From Bacteroidia bacterium (GTDB taxonomy: Bacteria; Bacteroidota; Bacteroidia; DATLTG01), in NCBI GenBank assembly GCA_039924845.1, contig JBDTAC010000057.1, positions 1-43,309 on the forward strand: 43,309 nucleotides of DNA, given 5' to 3'. The position numbers and the translations under genes were made by a program. Under the pieces are notes generated by a model. The model saw only the letters and a program-made list of their open reading frames with translations. It had not been told where the DNA came from and did no database searches. Positions 17,374 through 25,323 of the stretch are shown here, in pieces (position 1 is the stretch's first letter; every line of letters starts with the position of its first letter).

Positions 17374-17829
17374 TTATTTAGTTGTTTTCTTTAACGTCCT
17401 TATGAAATTTATTACTTGCCAACGCTGCGTCTTAGTCAGGATTTTCGCGTAAGAAGCCATCGCATATTTTCCAGTTGTAATTTCCCAAAAAATAGCTCCA
17501 TCTGTTTGCTTTTGAAAGGTTTCAGAAGTATGGTCAACAGGTCTGGGATTCAGTGCTGCTGAAGCAATTCCATTACCCCTTCCTTCAGCACCATGACATA
17601 CAACACAATAACGTATGTATATTTTTTTACCTTCTGCAATTGAAGCAACATTTCCTTTAAGAGGATTTTTAATAGTATCGGCTAATTTAGGTGCAACCCA
17701 ACCTACAGCTTGTTGCGGAGGAGTTGCGCTTATAAAAAAAGCACTAAAAAGGGCAATCATTATACTGATTGGAAGAATCCGTTTCTTTATAACAAACGTC
17801 ATTACGCTATTTTCCTGTTTTGATTCCAT
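17374..17829 (-). CDS. Periplasmic cytochrome c, first gene of the cluster
   Basis: This 151-residue protein has an N-terminal hydrophobic segment (about 17-35) and heme motif CVVCHG at 75-80, followed by AEGRGNGIAS. A Met-containing loop KYAMASYAKILT and a final helix RWQVINFIRTL follow, both standard for class I cytochromes of respiratory chains. The start could also be the Met at residue 10. It is first in the minus-strand series 17.8-14.8 kb. The 176 bp upstream contains no clean TAnnTTTG or TGAY-N4-TCA box. Confidence 0.86.
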   Translation of the reverse strand: MESKQENSVMTFVIKKRILPISIMIALFSAFFISATPPQQAVGWVAPKLADTIKNPLKGNVASIAEGKKIYIRYCVVCHGAEGRGNGIASAALNPRPVDHTSETFQKQTDGAIFWEITTGKYAMASYAKILTKTQRWQVINFIRTLKKTTK

Positions 17830-18005
17830 GATTTTATAATTTGAATTGTAATTAAATTATTACAGTACAAAACTGGCATTCCTCAGAATAAGAAACATTA
17901 CACCTTAAATAAGATAACTTATATATAACACAGGTTTTCAAAATTTTATTTTCCTTTAATCAAAAGAGTAAAGACATGGTTCGAAAATTATTTTTTCAAT
18001 AAAGA

Positions 18006-18824
18006 TTATTCGTGAATGCTTAAAATTGGAACATCAGCGTGTAGTGCAATTTTTTTAGAGATACTTTGATGAAATAATCCTTCAATAAAATTATAATTAT
18101 GAGGCATTATTGTAAGAATATCCACTTTGTTTTTTTTCACAAATTGATTTATTTCTTCTATCAAATTATCACCTGAAGCGAAATACAAAGAGTGTTTTAC
18201 ATCCATCAATGCATCTTCTAAATTTACTTCAGCAGCCGCTTTTTGGTACGATATAATTTCTGTCTTTTTTAAAACATCAAAAATGAGTACGTGCGATTCG
18301 AATAAGTGCACGATTTTTTTAAAATTAGTTACAACACTGGTGGGTATGATTGCCTTATAATCACAAGCAAGAGCAATGTTCTTAGGTTTTTTAAAAGTTG
18401 TATTTTCAGGAATGCATAATACTGGGAGTACAGCCTTTTTCATGATATCTATAGTATGACTACCAAGAATGTAGCTTGAATTTTCAGCTTTTTCGATTCC
18501 CATTACTACCATATCTGCCTTCTTCGTTTCTAACATATTTATGATTTCATCTACAACGAAACCTTGTTGTACGATTAATTCGGTTTTAATTTCGCCACAA
18601 CTTATTTTAATCTTCTTAGCAAGATCATCCATCATCGCCCATTTATCTTTTTCAATTTCCTCGTATGGAACAGGAATGATAGGCACGTCATAAACCGGTA
18701 TGGCAATGGTGTAAGTATGAAAAATAATTAATTTAGAGTCTGTTGCTTTAGCAAGTTCGGCTGCGTACAGTACTGCATTTTCAGAAATTACCGAGAAGTC
18801 TGTTGGTGCAAGAATAGCTTTCAT
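18006..18824 (-). CDS. Universal stress protein, two UspA domains
   Basis: The start is set at the Met before KAILAPTDFS, giving 272 residues. The frame is open further upstream only because it overlaps the DoxX gene. Domain 1 (about 1-145) has the UspA opening ILAPTDFSVISENAVLYA and the ligand-loop region VVMGIEKAENSSYILGSHT. Domain 2 (about 150-272) is a degenerate copy ending in VPILSIHE. Tandem UspA proteins are common in Bacteroidota and usually respond to hypoxia or starvation. It lies 11 bp downstream of the DoxX-like gene, so it shares that box-bearing promoter. Confidence 0.88.
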   Translation of the reverse strand: MKAILAPTDFSVISENAVLYAAELAKATDSKLIIFHTYTIAIPVYDVPIIPVPYEEIEKDKWAMMDDLAKKIKISCGEIKTELIVQQGFVVDEIINMLETKKADMVVMGIEKAENSSYILGSHTIDIMKKAVLPVLCIPENTTFKKPKNIALACDYKAIIPTSVVTNFKKIVHLFESHVLIFDVLKKTEIISYQKAAAEVNLEDALMDVKHSLYFASGDNLIEEINQFVKKNKVDILTIMPHNYNFIEGLFHQSISKKIALHADVPILSIHE

Positions 18825-18835
18825 TTTTTTTGAGA

Positions 18836-19285
18836 TTAAAGGGTTAAAAAGAAATTTAAATGGAATGAACGTAAAAGAGTATCTATTGAAAATAAATCCC
18901 ATTGTGAAGGAATTATTAATAAGAAAATTAATAGTAAAATGCGCGGGAATATATGTTTGGTATCCCACATCGGTTCTACAAGTCCAAATGCAATCGAAAC
19001 AAAAAGAATGTCGAAACCTAATAAATAAAGACTATAATATTTTGCGAATCCTAAAATAAGTGCCGCACCGCAAATTAATTCTACATAAGAAGTAAAGTAA
19101 GCTCCAACGATGCTGAAAAATTTAGGAACCCCTTTCGAAACAAGTGGGAGGTGGATTGTTTCTACTACATTTTTCACTTTAATGCAAAATATTTTGTCGT
19201 AGCCTTGATAAAAGAAAAGTAAGCCAAGAAAAACTCTCGCTATGAACGCGACATACATTTCACTATACTCTGTTGAAATAATCAT
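18836..19285 (-). CDS. DoxX-like membrane protein
   Basis: This 149-residue protein has four hydrophobic segments. The first contains IARVFLGLLFFYQGYDKIF, the usual DoxX/DoxD opening. A middle SYVELICGAALILGFAKYYSLYLLG segment is also typical. It is the first gene of a two-gene unit with the tandem UspA protein. The promoter has TAGTTTTG (minus strand) and a TGAC-N4-CTCA box. The role is unknown, and redox or membrane stress is suggested only by context. Confidence 0.75.
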   Translation of the reverse strand: MIISTEYSEMYVAFIARVFLGLLFFYQGYDKIFCIKVKNVVETIHLPLVSKGVPKFFSIVGAYFTSYVELICGAALILGFAKYYSLYLLGFDILFVSIAFGLVEPMWDTKHIFPRILLLIFLLIIPSQWDLFSIDTLLRSFHLNFFLTL

Positions 19286-19304
19286 TTGCTTTAAATTTAT
19301 GTAA

Positions 19305-19312
19305 CAAAACTA
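19305..19312 (-). promoter_or_regulatory. -7 element (TAGTTTTG) for the DoxX-UspA unit
   Basis: On the minus strand this is an exact TAnnTTTG match, 20 bp before the DoxX start. Its last base is 36.5 bp from the centre of the box at 19336-19347, identical to two other promoters in the window. Confidence 0.6.
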
Positions 19313-19335
19313 TCTCCATTAATTTGTAACACTTA

Positions 19336-19347
19336 TGACGCTTCTCA
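19336..19347 (-). promoter_or_regulatory. CRP/FNR-type box, one half imperfect (TGAC-GCTT-CTCA)
   Basis: Seven of the eight half-site positions agree with TGAY-N4-RTCA. On its own it would be weak, but its distance to the -7 element equals that of the perfect boxes, which supports function. Confidence 0.5.
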
Positions 19348-19357
19348 GGTTATAAAA

Positions 19358-19369
19358 TGATTTATATCA
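19358..19369. promoter_or_regulatory. CRP/FNR-type box TGAT-TTAT-ATCA
   Basis: A perfect dyad flanked by A and T in the divergent region between the DoxX-like and UspA genes. It is centred 22 bp upstream of the imperfect box as seen from the minus-strand promoter, so it could be a second, distal site. Confidence 0.5.
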
Positions 19370-19400
19370 TATCTAAATTTTCGAATGTATTTTTCGTGCC

Positions 19401-19412
19401 TGATTAAAATCA
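19401..19412. promoter_or_regulatory. CRP/FNR-type box TGAT-TAAA-ATCA
   Basis: A perfect dyad, centred exactly 22 bp (two helical turns) upstream of the box at 19423-19434. Two sites on one DNA face are typical of tandem activator binding. Confidence 0.5.
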
Positions 19413-19422
19413 TGTTTTAATA

Positions 19423-19434
19423 TGATCAAAATCA
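19423..19434 (+). promoter_or_regulatory. CRP/FNR-type box TGAT-CAAA-ATCA, promoter-proximal
   Basis: A perfect dyad of half-sites with centre 19428.5. It is 36.5 bp before the last base of the -7-like TTACTTTG at 19458-19465, the same geometry as at the 14.1-kb and minus-strand 19.3-kb promoters. Confidence 0.6.
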
Positions 19435-19457
19435 GCTATTGAAATTTGTTAAATTTT

Positions 19458-19465
19458 TTACTTTG
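19458..19465 (+). promoter_or_regulatory. -7-like element (TTACTTTG) for the second UspA gene
   Basis: One mismatch to TAnnTTTG. It lies 45 bp before the ATG at 19511. The box upstream and the weak core suggest an activator-dependent promoter. A near-dyad TGAC-N5-GTCA at 19471-19483 overlaps the expected start site. Confidence 0.45.
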
Positions 19466-19510
19466 CTTTTTGACAAAAAGTCATAAAAGATATGATATGA
19501 AAATAGGAAG

Positions 19511-20227
19511 ATGAAAAATATTCTTGTACTAACTGACTTCTCTGAAAATGCAACAAACGCTGCATTTTACGCACTTAATTTATTTAAAAATGATTCGCAT
19601 AAATTTACACTGATTAATGCTTTTGATAAACCACACCCGCAAAAAGATTTATTGATTTCTGTTCATGATATTTTATTTAAAGAGGCAGAAAAGAAATTAA
19701 AGGATGAGCAAAAAAAACTTTCTGCTGTTTTTGAAAAACCATTTATCGAAATACATCCACGCTCAGAAGAAATTAGTTCGGAAGAATCGTTAGCTTATTT
19801 ATTAAGAAAGGCGAAAATATTGCTCGTGGTTATCGGAATAAAAAGTAATGAGAAACCACTTAGTCCTATTTATTCTATGTTGATGCAACAAGCTTGGTCA
19901 CCATTGTTATTAGTGCCGGATCATGCACATTTTAGTGAACCGAAAGAAATATTTGTTGTTGCATCAGATACAAAAATCAAAGGATTTGAAATAAAAAGAG
20001 GTCTCCATAAAATTTGCACTCCAAAAAACAATATCAATCAACTCATTTTTCATAAAGAAGACACTGAAAATTATTGGATAGACCTTCTAAAAAAAATGCG
20101 AGATTTACACCAAATAACAAAAATTATTTTTGTTATTTCTCAAGGAGATGTGCTTGATCAGGCTATTCGCCAACATCAAATAGATAAATTATTTTCACTA
20201 ATGCCGATATTAATAATCCGTCTTTAA
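19511..20227 (+). CDS. Universal stress protein, UspA family
   Basis: This 238-residue protein begins with ILVLTDFSENATNAAFYALNL, the UspA first strand and helix. The region around LLVVIGIKSNEKPL and SPLLLVPDHA (about 110-140) ends the first domain. The second half (about 145-238) is a degenerate UspA-like fold without a clear ATP motif. The nucleotide-binding glycines of the classical motif are poorly kept even in domain 1. It is transcribed towards the kinase/regulator pair that follows after 49 bp and may belong to their regulon. Confidence 0.82.
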   Translation: MKNILVLTDFSENATNAAFYALNLFKNDSHKFTLINAFDKPHPQKDLLISVHDILFKEAEKKLKDEQKKLSAVFEKPFIEIHPRSEEISSEESLAYLLRKAKILLVVIGIKSNEKPLSPIYSMLMQQAWSPLLLVPDHAHFSEPKEIFVVASDTKIKGFEIKRGLHKICTPKNNINQLIFHKEDTENYWIDLLKKMRDLHQITKIIFVISQGDVLDQAIRQHQIDKLFSLMPILIIRL

Positions 20228-20276
20228 TATTTGCTCAAAAAAATTATTTTTGTACTAAATTCAAAAAGAATATTTT

Positions 20277-21821
20277 ATGAAGAATTCCGGAAAAGAATTG
20301 GATCAAGTATATAAATTATTATTTGAATCGGCAGGAGAAGCTTTGTTTGTGGTCAATACAAAAGGGATTATTCAACTGATGAATGTGCGAGCTTGTGAAA
20401 TGTTTGGCTATGAAGAGAGTGAACTTGTTGGTCAGCCATTGGAAATTTTGCTTCCAGAAAGTGATCGAAAAGCACATGTAAAACACAGGAAAGATTATAA
20501 CGAAGCTCCCAGAAGACGTTCGATGGGAATGGGAATGGATTTGAGAGGAATTCGCAAAGATGGAAAGCAATTGCCGATAGAAGTAAGTTTAAATTATTTC
20601 GAAAGTGGTGGAGAGATGTTTATTATGAGTTTAGTAACTGATATTTCTGAAAGGCGAAAAGTAGAAGAATCTGTTCGCAAATTAAACGAAGAACTTGAAA
20701 ATAAAGTAAACAGTCGTACGAAGGAACTTAAAGAGAGTCAGCAATTGTATCAAGTTATTGCAAGAAATTTTCCGGCAGGGACGATTAATGTTTTTGACAG
20801 AAAATTAAATTACGTTTTTGTGGAAGGAATGGAGCTTTTTAAATACGGGGTTACTAGTGAAAAATTAGTTGGAACAAGTTATTTAGATCGAGTTTCGGAA
20901 GAAATACGAGAGGAAATAAAAACTAAATTATTGGAAGTATTTGCCGGCAAAAATGCTACATTCGAGATTCAATTTAAAGGGCGTTTTTACTCTATGAATG
21001 CAGTTGCTTTAAATAATTCGGAAGGAAAAATTGAGCAAATTTTATTAGTCGAGCAAAATATTACTGCTCAAAAAACAGCCGAGGAAGATGTTAAAACCGC
21101 ATTGATAAAGGAGCAAGAATTAAATCAACTTAAATCACGTTTTGTTTCGATGGCTTCGCACGAATTTCGGACTCCTTTGAGTACCATACTTTCATCAACT
21201 GCGCTTATCGAAGCCTATTTGGAGCCTGAAAAATTTAATTTCGAGACCATAAAAAATAAGACAGATAAACATCTGAAAAGAATAAAATCTTCGGTTGGTA
21301 ATTTGACAAATATTCTTAACGATTTTCTTTCATTAGATAAATTGGAATTAGGTAAAATACAGCCTCAATCAATTGAATTTAATATTAAGCAATTTTTAAT
21401 TGAATTGACAGAAGAAATTCAAACGACATTAAAAAGCGGACAAAAAATAAATTATAGCCATACATCTGAAGTTGTTGATGTTTTTTTGGACGGACAAATG
21501 TTGAGAAACATTGTTATAAATTTATTGTCAAATGCTAGTAAGTATTCTCCTGAAGAATCAACAATTAAACTCACAAGTAATATTGAAAGAAATAATTTAA
21601 TTATTATGATAACAGATCAAGGCATTGGAATCCCTGAAGTGGAACAAGAAAAAATATTTGAACGTTTTTTTAGAGCCAAAAATGTTACGAATATTCAGGG
21701 AACAGGTTTGGGTTTAAATATTGTAAAAAGATACGTTGATTTAATGAAGGGCGAAATTTCTTTTTCAAGCAAAGAAGGAGAAGGAACTACATTCAAGCTA
21801 ATTATAAAAATAAAAAAATAA
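20277..21821 (+). CDS. PAS-domain sensor histidine kinase
   Basis: This 514-residue cytoplasmic kinase has no membrane segment. It has PAS1 (about 8-125, with FESAGEALFVVNTKGII and DISERRKVEE), a coiled coil (about 128-155), PAS2 (about 156-265) and a HisKA domain. The H-box SMASHEFRTPLS has its phospho-acceptor at His295. A HATPase domain follows, with the N box INLLSNASKYSPEE, G1 DQGIGIP and G2 GTGLGLNIVKRY. No cofactor-binding signature was recognised in either PAS domain, so the signal is unknown. A TATTTTTG element at 20245-20252 may be its promoter. The response regulator starts 6 bp after its stop. Confidence 0.93.
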   Translation: MKNSGKELDQVYKLLFESAGEALFVVNTKGIIQLMNVRACEMFGYEESELVGQPLEILLPESDRKAHVKHRKDYNEAPRRRSMGMGMDLRGIRKDGKQLPIEVSLNYFESGGEMFIMSLVTDISERRKVEESVRKLNEELENKVNSRTKELKESQQLYQVIARNFPAGTINVFDRKLNYVFVEGMELFKYGVTSEKLVGTSYLDRVSEEIREEIKTKLLEVFAGKNATFEIQFKGRFYSMNAVALNNSEGKIEQILLVEQNITAQKTAEEDVKTALIKEQELNQLKSRFVSMASHEFRTPLSTILSSTALIEAYLEPEKFNFETIKNKTDKHLKRIKSSVGNLTNILNDFLSLDKLELGKIQPQSIEFNIKQFLIELTEEIQTTLKSGQKINYSHTSEVVDVFLDGQMLRNIVINLLSNASKYSPEESTIKLTSNIERNNLIIMITDQGIGIPEVEQEKIFERFFRAKNVTNIQGTGLGLNIVKRYVDLMKGEISFSSKEGEGTTFKLIIKIKK

Positions 21822-21827
21822 CATTTT

Positions 21828-22883
21828 ATGAAAAAAATTTTACTTATCGAAGACAACGTTGAGATGCGAGAAAACATCGCAGAAATATTAGAGTTAGCAA
21901 ACTACAAGGTACTGAGTGCGGAAAATGGAAAAATTGGTGTGGATATGGCAAAAGAGGAAATTCCCGATCTTATTTTATGTGATATTATGATGCCTGATTT
22001 AGATGGCTATGGCGTACTTCATATTTTAAGTAAAGACATTAGAATGAGTAGTATTCCATTTGTCTTTCTAACCGCTAAAGCAGATAAAAGCGAAGTCAGA
22101 AAAGGAATGAATTTAGGTGCTGATGATTACCTCACCAAGCCTTTCGATAAAACCGAATTACTCGATACAATTGAAGTGCGTTTGAAGCGAAGTGATTTAT
22201 TTAAGAAAAACTATGCTTCTAATTTTACTGGGTTTTCAGAATTTGTAGATGAAGCAAAAAAAAATTTTCTACCTAAAATTAATACTTCAGATTATAAAAT
22301 GCGGAGCTACAAAAACAAAGAAATGATTTATCATGAAGGAGATCTTCCGAATAATGTTTATTATGTAAATAAGGGTAAAATTAAAACGTGTAAAATGAAT
22401 CAAAATGGGAAAGAATTAATTACCGGGATTTATGAGCAGGGAGACTTCTTTGGCTATATTGCAACGCTTGAAGGAGTCGAATATGGTGATTACGCAACTG
22501 CACTTGAAAATTCAGAAATTGCACTCATTCCGCAAGATGATTTTATGACCCTTATTTATGCAAATCGAGAAGTGGCAGCTAGGTTTATTAAAATACTTGC
22601 CAATAATATTGCTGAAAATGAAGAACGCTTATTAGGATTAGCCTATAATTCTGTTCGAAACCGTGTTGCAAATGCACTAATCCAAATACAAAAAAAACAT
22701 ATAGAGGACAATAAACATATTTTAGTTTCGAGAGAGGATTTGGCAAATATGGTTGGTACTTCTACAGAATCATTAATCCGTACCTTATCTGATTTTAAAA
22801 GTGAAAAAATTATAGAAACAGAAGGAAGAGAAATAAAAATACTTGATATGAATGGATTGGAAAAGGTAAAAAAGATTTCTTAA
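21828..22883 (+). CDS. Response regulator fused to CRP/FNR-type DNA-binding protein
   Basis: This 351-residue protein has a receiver domain (about 1-122) with phospho-acceptor Asp52 (LILCDIMMPD) and the LTKPF lysine. A linker leads to a cyclic-nucleotide-binding-like domain (about 150-265, RSYKNKEMIYHEGDLPNNVYYV). A CRP-type winged helix follows (about 270-345). The recognition helix TSTESLIRTL keeps Glu314 and Arg318, the pair that reads TGA half-sites in CRP and FNR. No Fe-S cysteines are seen, so it is not an FNR-type oxygen sensor itself. Phosphorylation by the adjacent kinase is likely. The TGAY-N4-TCA boxes nearby are probable targets by inference. Confidence 0.92.
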   Translation: MKKILLIEDNVEMRENIAEILELANYKVLSAENGKIGVDMAKEEIPDLILCDIMMPDLDGYGVLHILSKDIRMSSIPFVFLTAKADKSEVRKGMNLGADDYLTKPFDKTELLDTIEVRLKRSDLFKKNYASNFTGFSEFVDEAKKNFLPKINTSDYKMRSYKNKEMIYHEGDLPNNVYYVNKGKIKTCKMNQNGKELITGIYEQGDFFGYIATLEGVEYGDYATALENSEIALIPQDDFMTLIYANREVAARFIKILANNIAENEERLLGLAYNSVRNRVANALIQIQKKHIEDNKHILVSREDLANMVGTSTESLIRTLSDFKSEKIIETEGREIKILDMNGLEKVKKIS

Positions 22884-22957
22884 TCTTTTTTGTACAGTTA
22901 AAACGAAAAGTATTTCGTTCGCTTAATAATACATTTAACATTGATTCTAATAAGAAA

Positions 22958-22995
22958 CAAAAAAGGGAAGAATTGCTAAAAAAGCATTCTTCCCT
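22958..22995 (-). terminator. Rho-independent terminator after tRNA-Phe
   Basis: Read on the minus strand: AGGGAAGAATGC, loop TTTTTTA, then GCAATTCTTCCCT (one bulged base) followed by TTTTTT. It begins 6 nt after the tRNA-Phe 3' end. It may also end the regulator transcript from the other side. Confidence 0.8.
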
Positions 22996-23000
22996 CGAAG

Positions 23001-23073
23001 TGGTGCCCACTGGAATCGAACCAGTGACACAAGGATTTTCAGTCCTTTGCTCTACCGACTGAGCTAGGGCACC
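23001..23073 (-). tRNA. tRNA-Phe(GAA)
   Basis: The minus strand gives a standard cloverleaf: acceptor GGTGCCC/GGGCACC fully paired, D arm GCTC/GAGC, anticodon stem AAGGA/TCCTT around CTGAAAA (anticodon GAA), and T arm ACTGG-TTCGATT-CCAGT, with discriminator A. CCA is not encoded. Confidence 0.97.
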
Positions 23074-23088
23074 TCCGTAAATGGAGCG

Positions 23089-23117
23089 CAAATGTAATTA
23101 ATATTTTCTTTTACAAA
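23089..23117 (-). promoter_or_regulatory. Promoter of tRNA-Phe
   Basis: On the minus strand TTTG (23114-23117), 17 bp, then TACATTTG (23089-23096): both elements of the Bacteroidota promoter. The -7 element is 15 bp from the tRNA 5' end. Confidence 0.65.
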
Positions 23118-23163
23118 AAAATATTTCCGCGAAGCGTTTTTTCTTATTTTGTACATTCGCAGC

Positions 23164-23910
23164 ATGCAATTAGTGATTGACATCGGAAACACTCGGATTA
23201 AGGTGGCTTTTTTCCAAAATAACGAGGTGAAAAATTTTTTTTTGGTCACTTCCGTGGACGAATTAATAAATGCTACTTGGTTTACGGATACAAAAATAGA
23301 ATATGCCTTAATTTCTTCTGTGGCACAATATCCAGAGAATCTAATCGAAATAATAAAACAAAAAACAACGCTCGTTATTTTTTCTGCCACAACGCCTGTT
23401 CCGCTCGTAAATAAATACAAAACCGCTCATACACTTGGCAGCGACCGTTTAGCCGCAGCAGTTGGAGGAAATTTTATTTTTCCGAATACCAATTTGTTGG
23501 TGATTGATGCCGGTACTTGTTTGAAATATAATTTTGTGAACGCCCAAAACGAATTCCTTGGCGGAGGTATTTCGCCCGGATTGCAAATGCGTTTTAATGC
23601 TTTACACAATTTTACGGCTAAACTTCCGTTGCAGGATTTTGAAAAAAATATTCCGCCATTAGTGGGGACAGATACAACATCTTCTATTTTATCGGGTGTT
23701 CAAAATGGGATATTGGCAGAAGTAGAAGGCATTATTCATCAATATAAGGAGCAATATCCAAATTTAAAAACAATATTAACAGGCGGAGATGGTGATTTTT
23801 TTGCGAAACAATTAAAAAACAGCATCTTTGCAGACCCTTTTTTGGTGCAAAAGGGCTTAAACATTATTTTGAATCATAATTTTAACACGCAGAACATTGA
23901 AAAAAAATAA
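23164..23910 (+). CDS. coaX: Type III pantothenate kinase
   Basis: This 248-residue protein phosphorylates pantothenate in the first step of coenzyme A synthesis. ATG 23164 is chosen because MQLVIDIGNTRIKVAFF carries the first phosphate motif (DIGNT) at the very start. An upstream TTG adds only five residues. Further motifs are GSDRLAAAVGG, VIDAGTCLKYNFV (the DAGT phosphate-2 motif), GGGISPGLQMR and LTGGDGDFF. These define the CoaX fold (ASKHA). It overlaps the next gene by 14 nt, so the two are translationally linked. Confidence 0.94.
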   Translation: MQLVIDIGNTRIKVAFFQNNEVKNFFLVTSVDELINATWFTDTKIEYALISSVAQYPENLIEIIKQKTTLVIFSATTPVPLVNKYKTAHTLGSDRLAAAVGGNFIFPNTNLLVIDAGTCLKYNFVNAQNEFLGGGISPGLQMRFNALHNFTAKLPLQDFEKNIPPLVGTDTTSSILSGVQNGILAEVEGIIHQYKEQYPNLKTILTGGDGDFFAKQLKNSIFADPFLVQKGLNIILNHNFNTQNIEKK

Positions 23911-25312
23911 GGAGATTTCCTTTTATTATAACAACATTTCTTTTTTAGTCCTCGTTTTTTTTACCTGTTTCGCAAAAATAGCTGTTTCGCAAATAGCTAC
24001 AGGTTCCCCTTATTCTCGTTATGGAATAGGTGATTTGCAATCCACTGGCTTTGTGCAAAGTGCCGGTATGGGCGGATTAACTGTAGGTATGAGAAACGAT
24101 ACTTTAAATCCTTTTTTCATCAACATTGCCAATCCTTCTTCTTACACTTCTAATAAAATGACCACTTTTGAAGTTGGGTTAAGAAGTAATACAGTTAATT
24201 TTACTACAAGTTCTCAAAGTCAGCTAAACAATTACACATCACTTGCCTATCTCGCTTTCGCATTTCCTGTAACAAAATGGTGGGGAGCCAGTTTTGGATT
24301 AGTTCCATACAGCAGTGTAGGATATCATGCTGGCAATCAAAGTACGATTGACAGTATTGGACCAGTTAGTTATCAATACAATGGTTCTGGAGGTATCAAT
24401 CGTTTCTATATTGGAAGCTCATTTATGCCTATAAAGCATTTGTCGGTTGGACTAAATGCTTCGTATATGTTTGGAAATATTACCAACGAGCGAACCGTGG
24501 AATTTAATGATCCTTCGCAATCCAATTATTTCAATACAGATATTTTAAACGTAACAACAATTGGATCGATTTATTGTGATTTTGGAATGCAATACGAGTG
24601 GGTGATTCGCTCCGTCCCACAACGCACAAAAATTTTAAAACCCGATACACTTCACACGGAAATGAAGCGTTATCACAAGAGGTTATTACAAGAAAGAGTG
24701 AAAGTTGTTTTCGGATTTACCTTTGGCCCTTCTACCGCTCTAAGTGCTACAAACACTTTGTTAGCACGAGATTATGTGAATTCCAATGGTTCAAAAATCG
24801 CCATAGATACCGCAAAATACATCAATGATGCCAACTCTCCCATTACCATTCCTTTAAGTTTAGGTTATGGAATTACAATTAAAAAAGGCGAGCGTTGGTT
24901 GGTTGGCGCAGATTACGCAGTACAAAATTGGTCGGCATTTAATTCGCTCGGAGAAACAGGCGTTTTAACAAACAGTATGCGCGCCTCCTTAGGTGCACAA
25001 TACGTACCGAATGCAATGACCGATTTGCCGAATACTTTTTGGCAACATGTTAATTACCGAGCGGGCATTCGATATTCAAAAACGTTTTTAGATATTGGGA
25101 ATACTCCTCTTAACGATTATTCTTTCAGCCTTGGGCTTGGTTTCCCAATTGGTCCACACCGCGTAAATTATTCCTTTTCCATGCTGAATATTGGTTTCGA
25201 ATATGGACAATTAGGGACAACAAACAATAATTTATTAAAAGAAAATTATTACAAACTAACCCTCGGATTTACCTTTGACGACAAATGGTTTATCAAGCCG
25301 AAATTTGATTAA
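23897..25312 (+). CDS. Outer-membrane barrel protein of the coaX-lptC cluster
   Basis: This 471-residue protein has a TTG start, supported by a basic then hydrophobic signal (to about IAVSQ, residue 32) and by the overlap with coaX. No ATG lies before residue 60. The mature start IATGSPYSRYGIGDLQSTG is characteristic of a conserved Bacteroidota outer-membrane protein family related to FadL-like or OmpP1-like barrels. The C-terminal strands (FDIGFEYGQLG-like and TLGFTFDDKWFIKPKFD) fit a barrel. The function is not established. In this phylum it often sits between coaX and lptC, as here. Confidence 0.8.
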   Translation: MKKNKEISFYYNNISFLVLVFFTCFAKIAVSQIATGSPYSRYGIGDLQSTGFVQSAGMGGLTVGMRNDTLNPFFINIANPSSYTSNKMTTFEVGLRSNTVNFTTSSQSQLNNYTSLAYLAFAFPVTKWWGASFGLVPYSSVGYHAGNQSTIDSIGPVSYQYNGSGGINRFYIGSSFMPIKHLSVGLNASYMFGNITNERTVEFNDPSQSNYFNTDILNVTTIGSIYCDFGMQYEWVIRSVPQRTKILKPDTLHTEMKRYHKRLLQERVKVVFGFTFGPSTALSATNTLLARDYVNSNGSKIAIDTAKYINDANSPITIPLSLGYGITIKKGERWLVGADYAVQNWSAFNSLGETGVLTNSMRASLGAQYVPNAMTDLPNTFWQHVNYRAGIRYSKTFLDIGNTPLNDYSFSLGLGFPIGPHRVNYSFSMLNIGFEYGQLGTTNNNLLKENYYKLTLGFTFDDKWFIKPKFD

Positions 25313-25323
25313 TTTTACGCTTC

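Noticed and set aside
17830-18005. CRP/FNR-type box before the cytochrome genes
   Set aside because: No TGAY-N4-RTCA dyad lies at the 36.5-bp position relative to the best -7-like sequence (17868-17875), so the cytochrome unit was not added to the proposed regulon.
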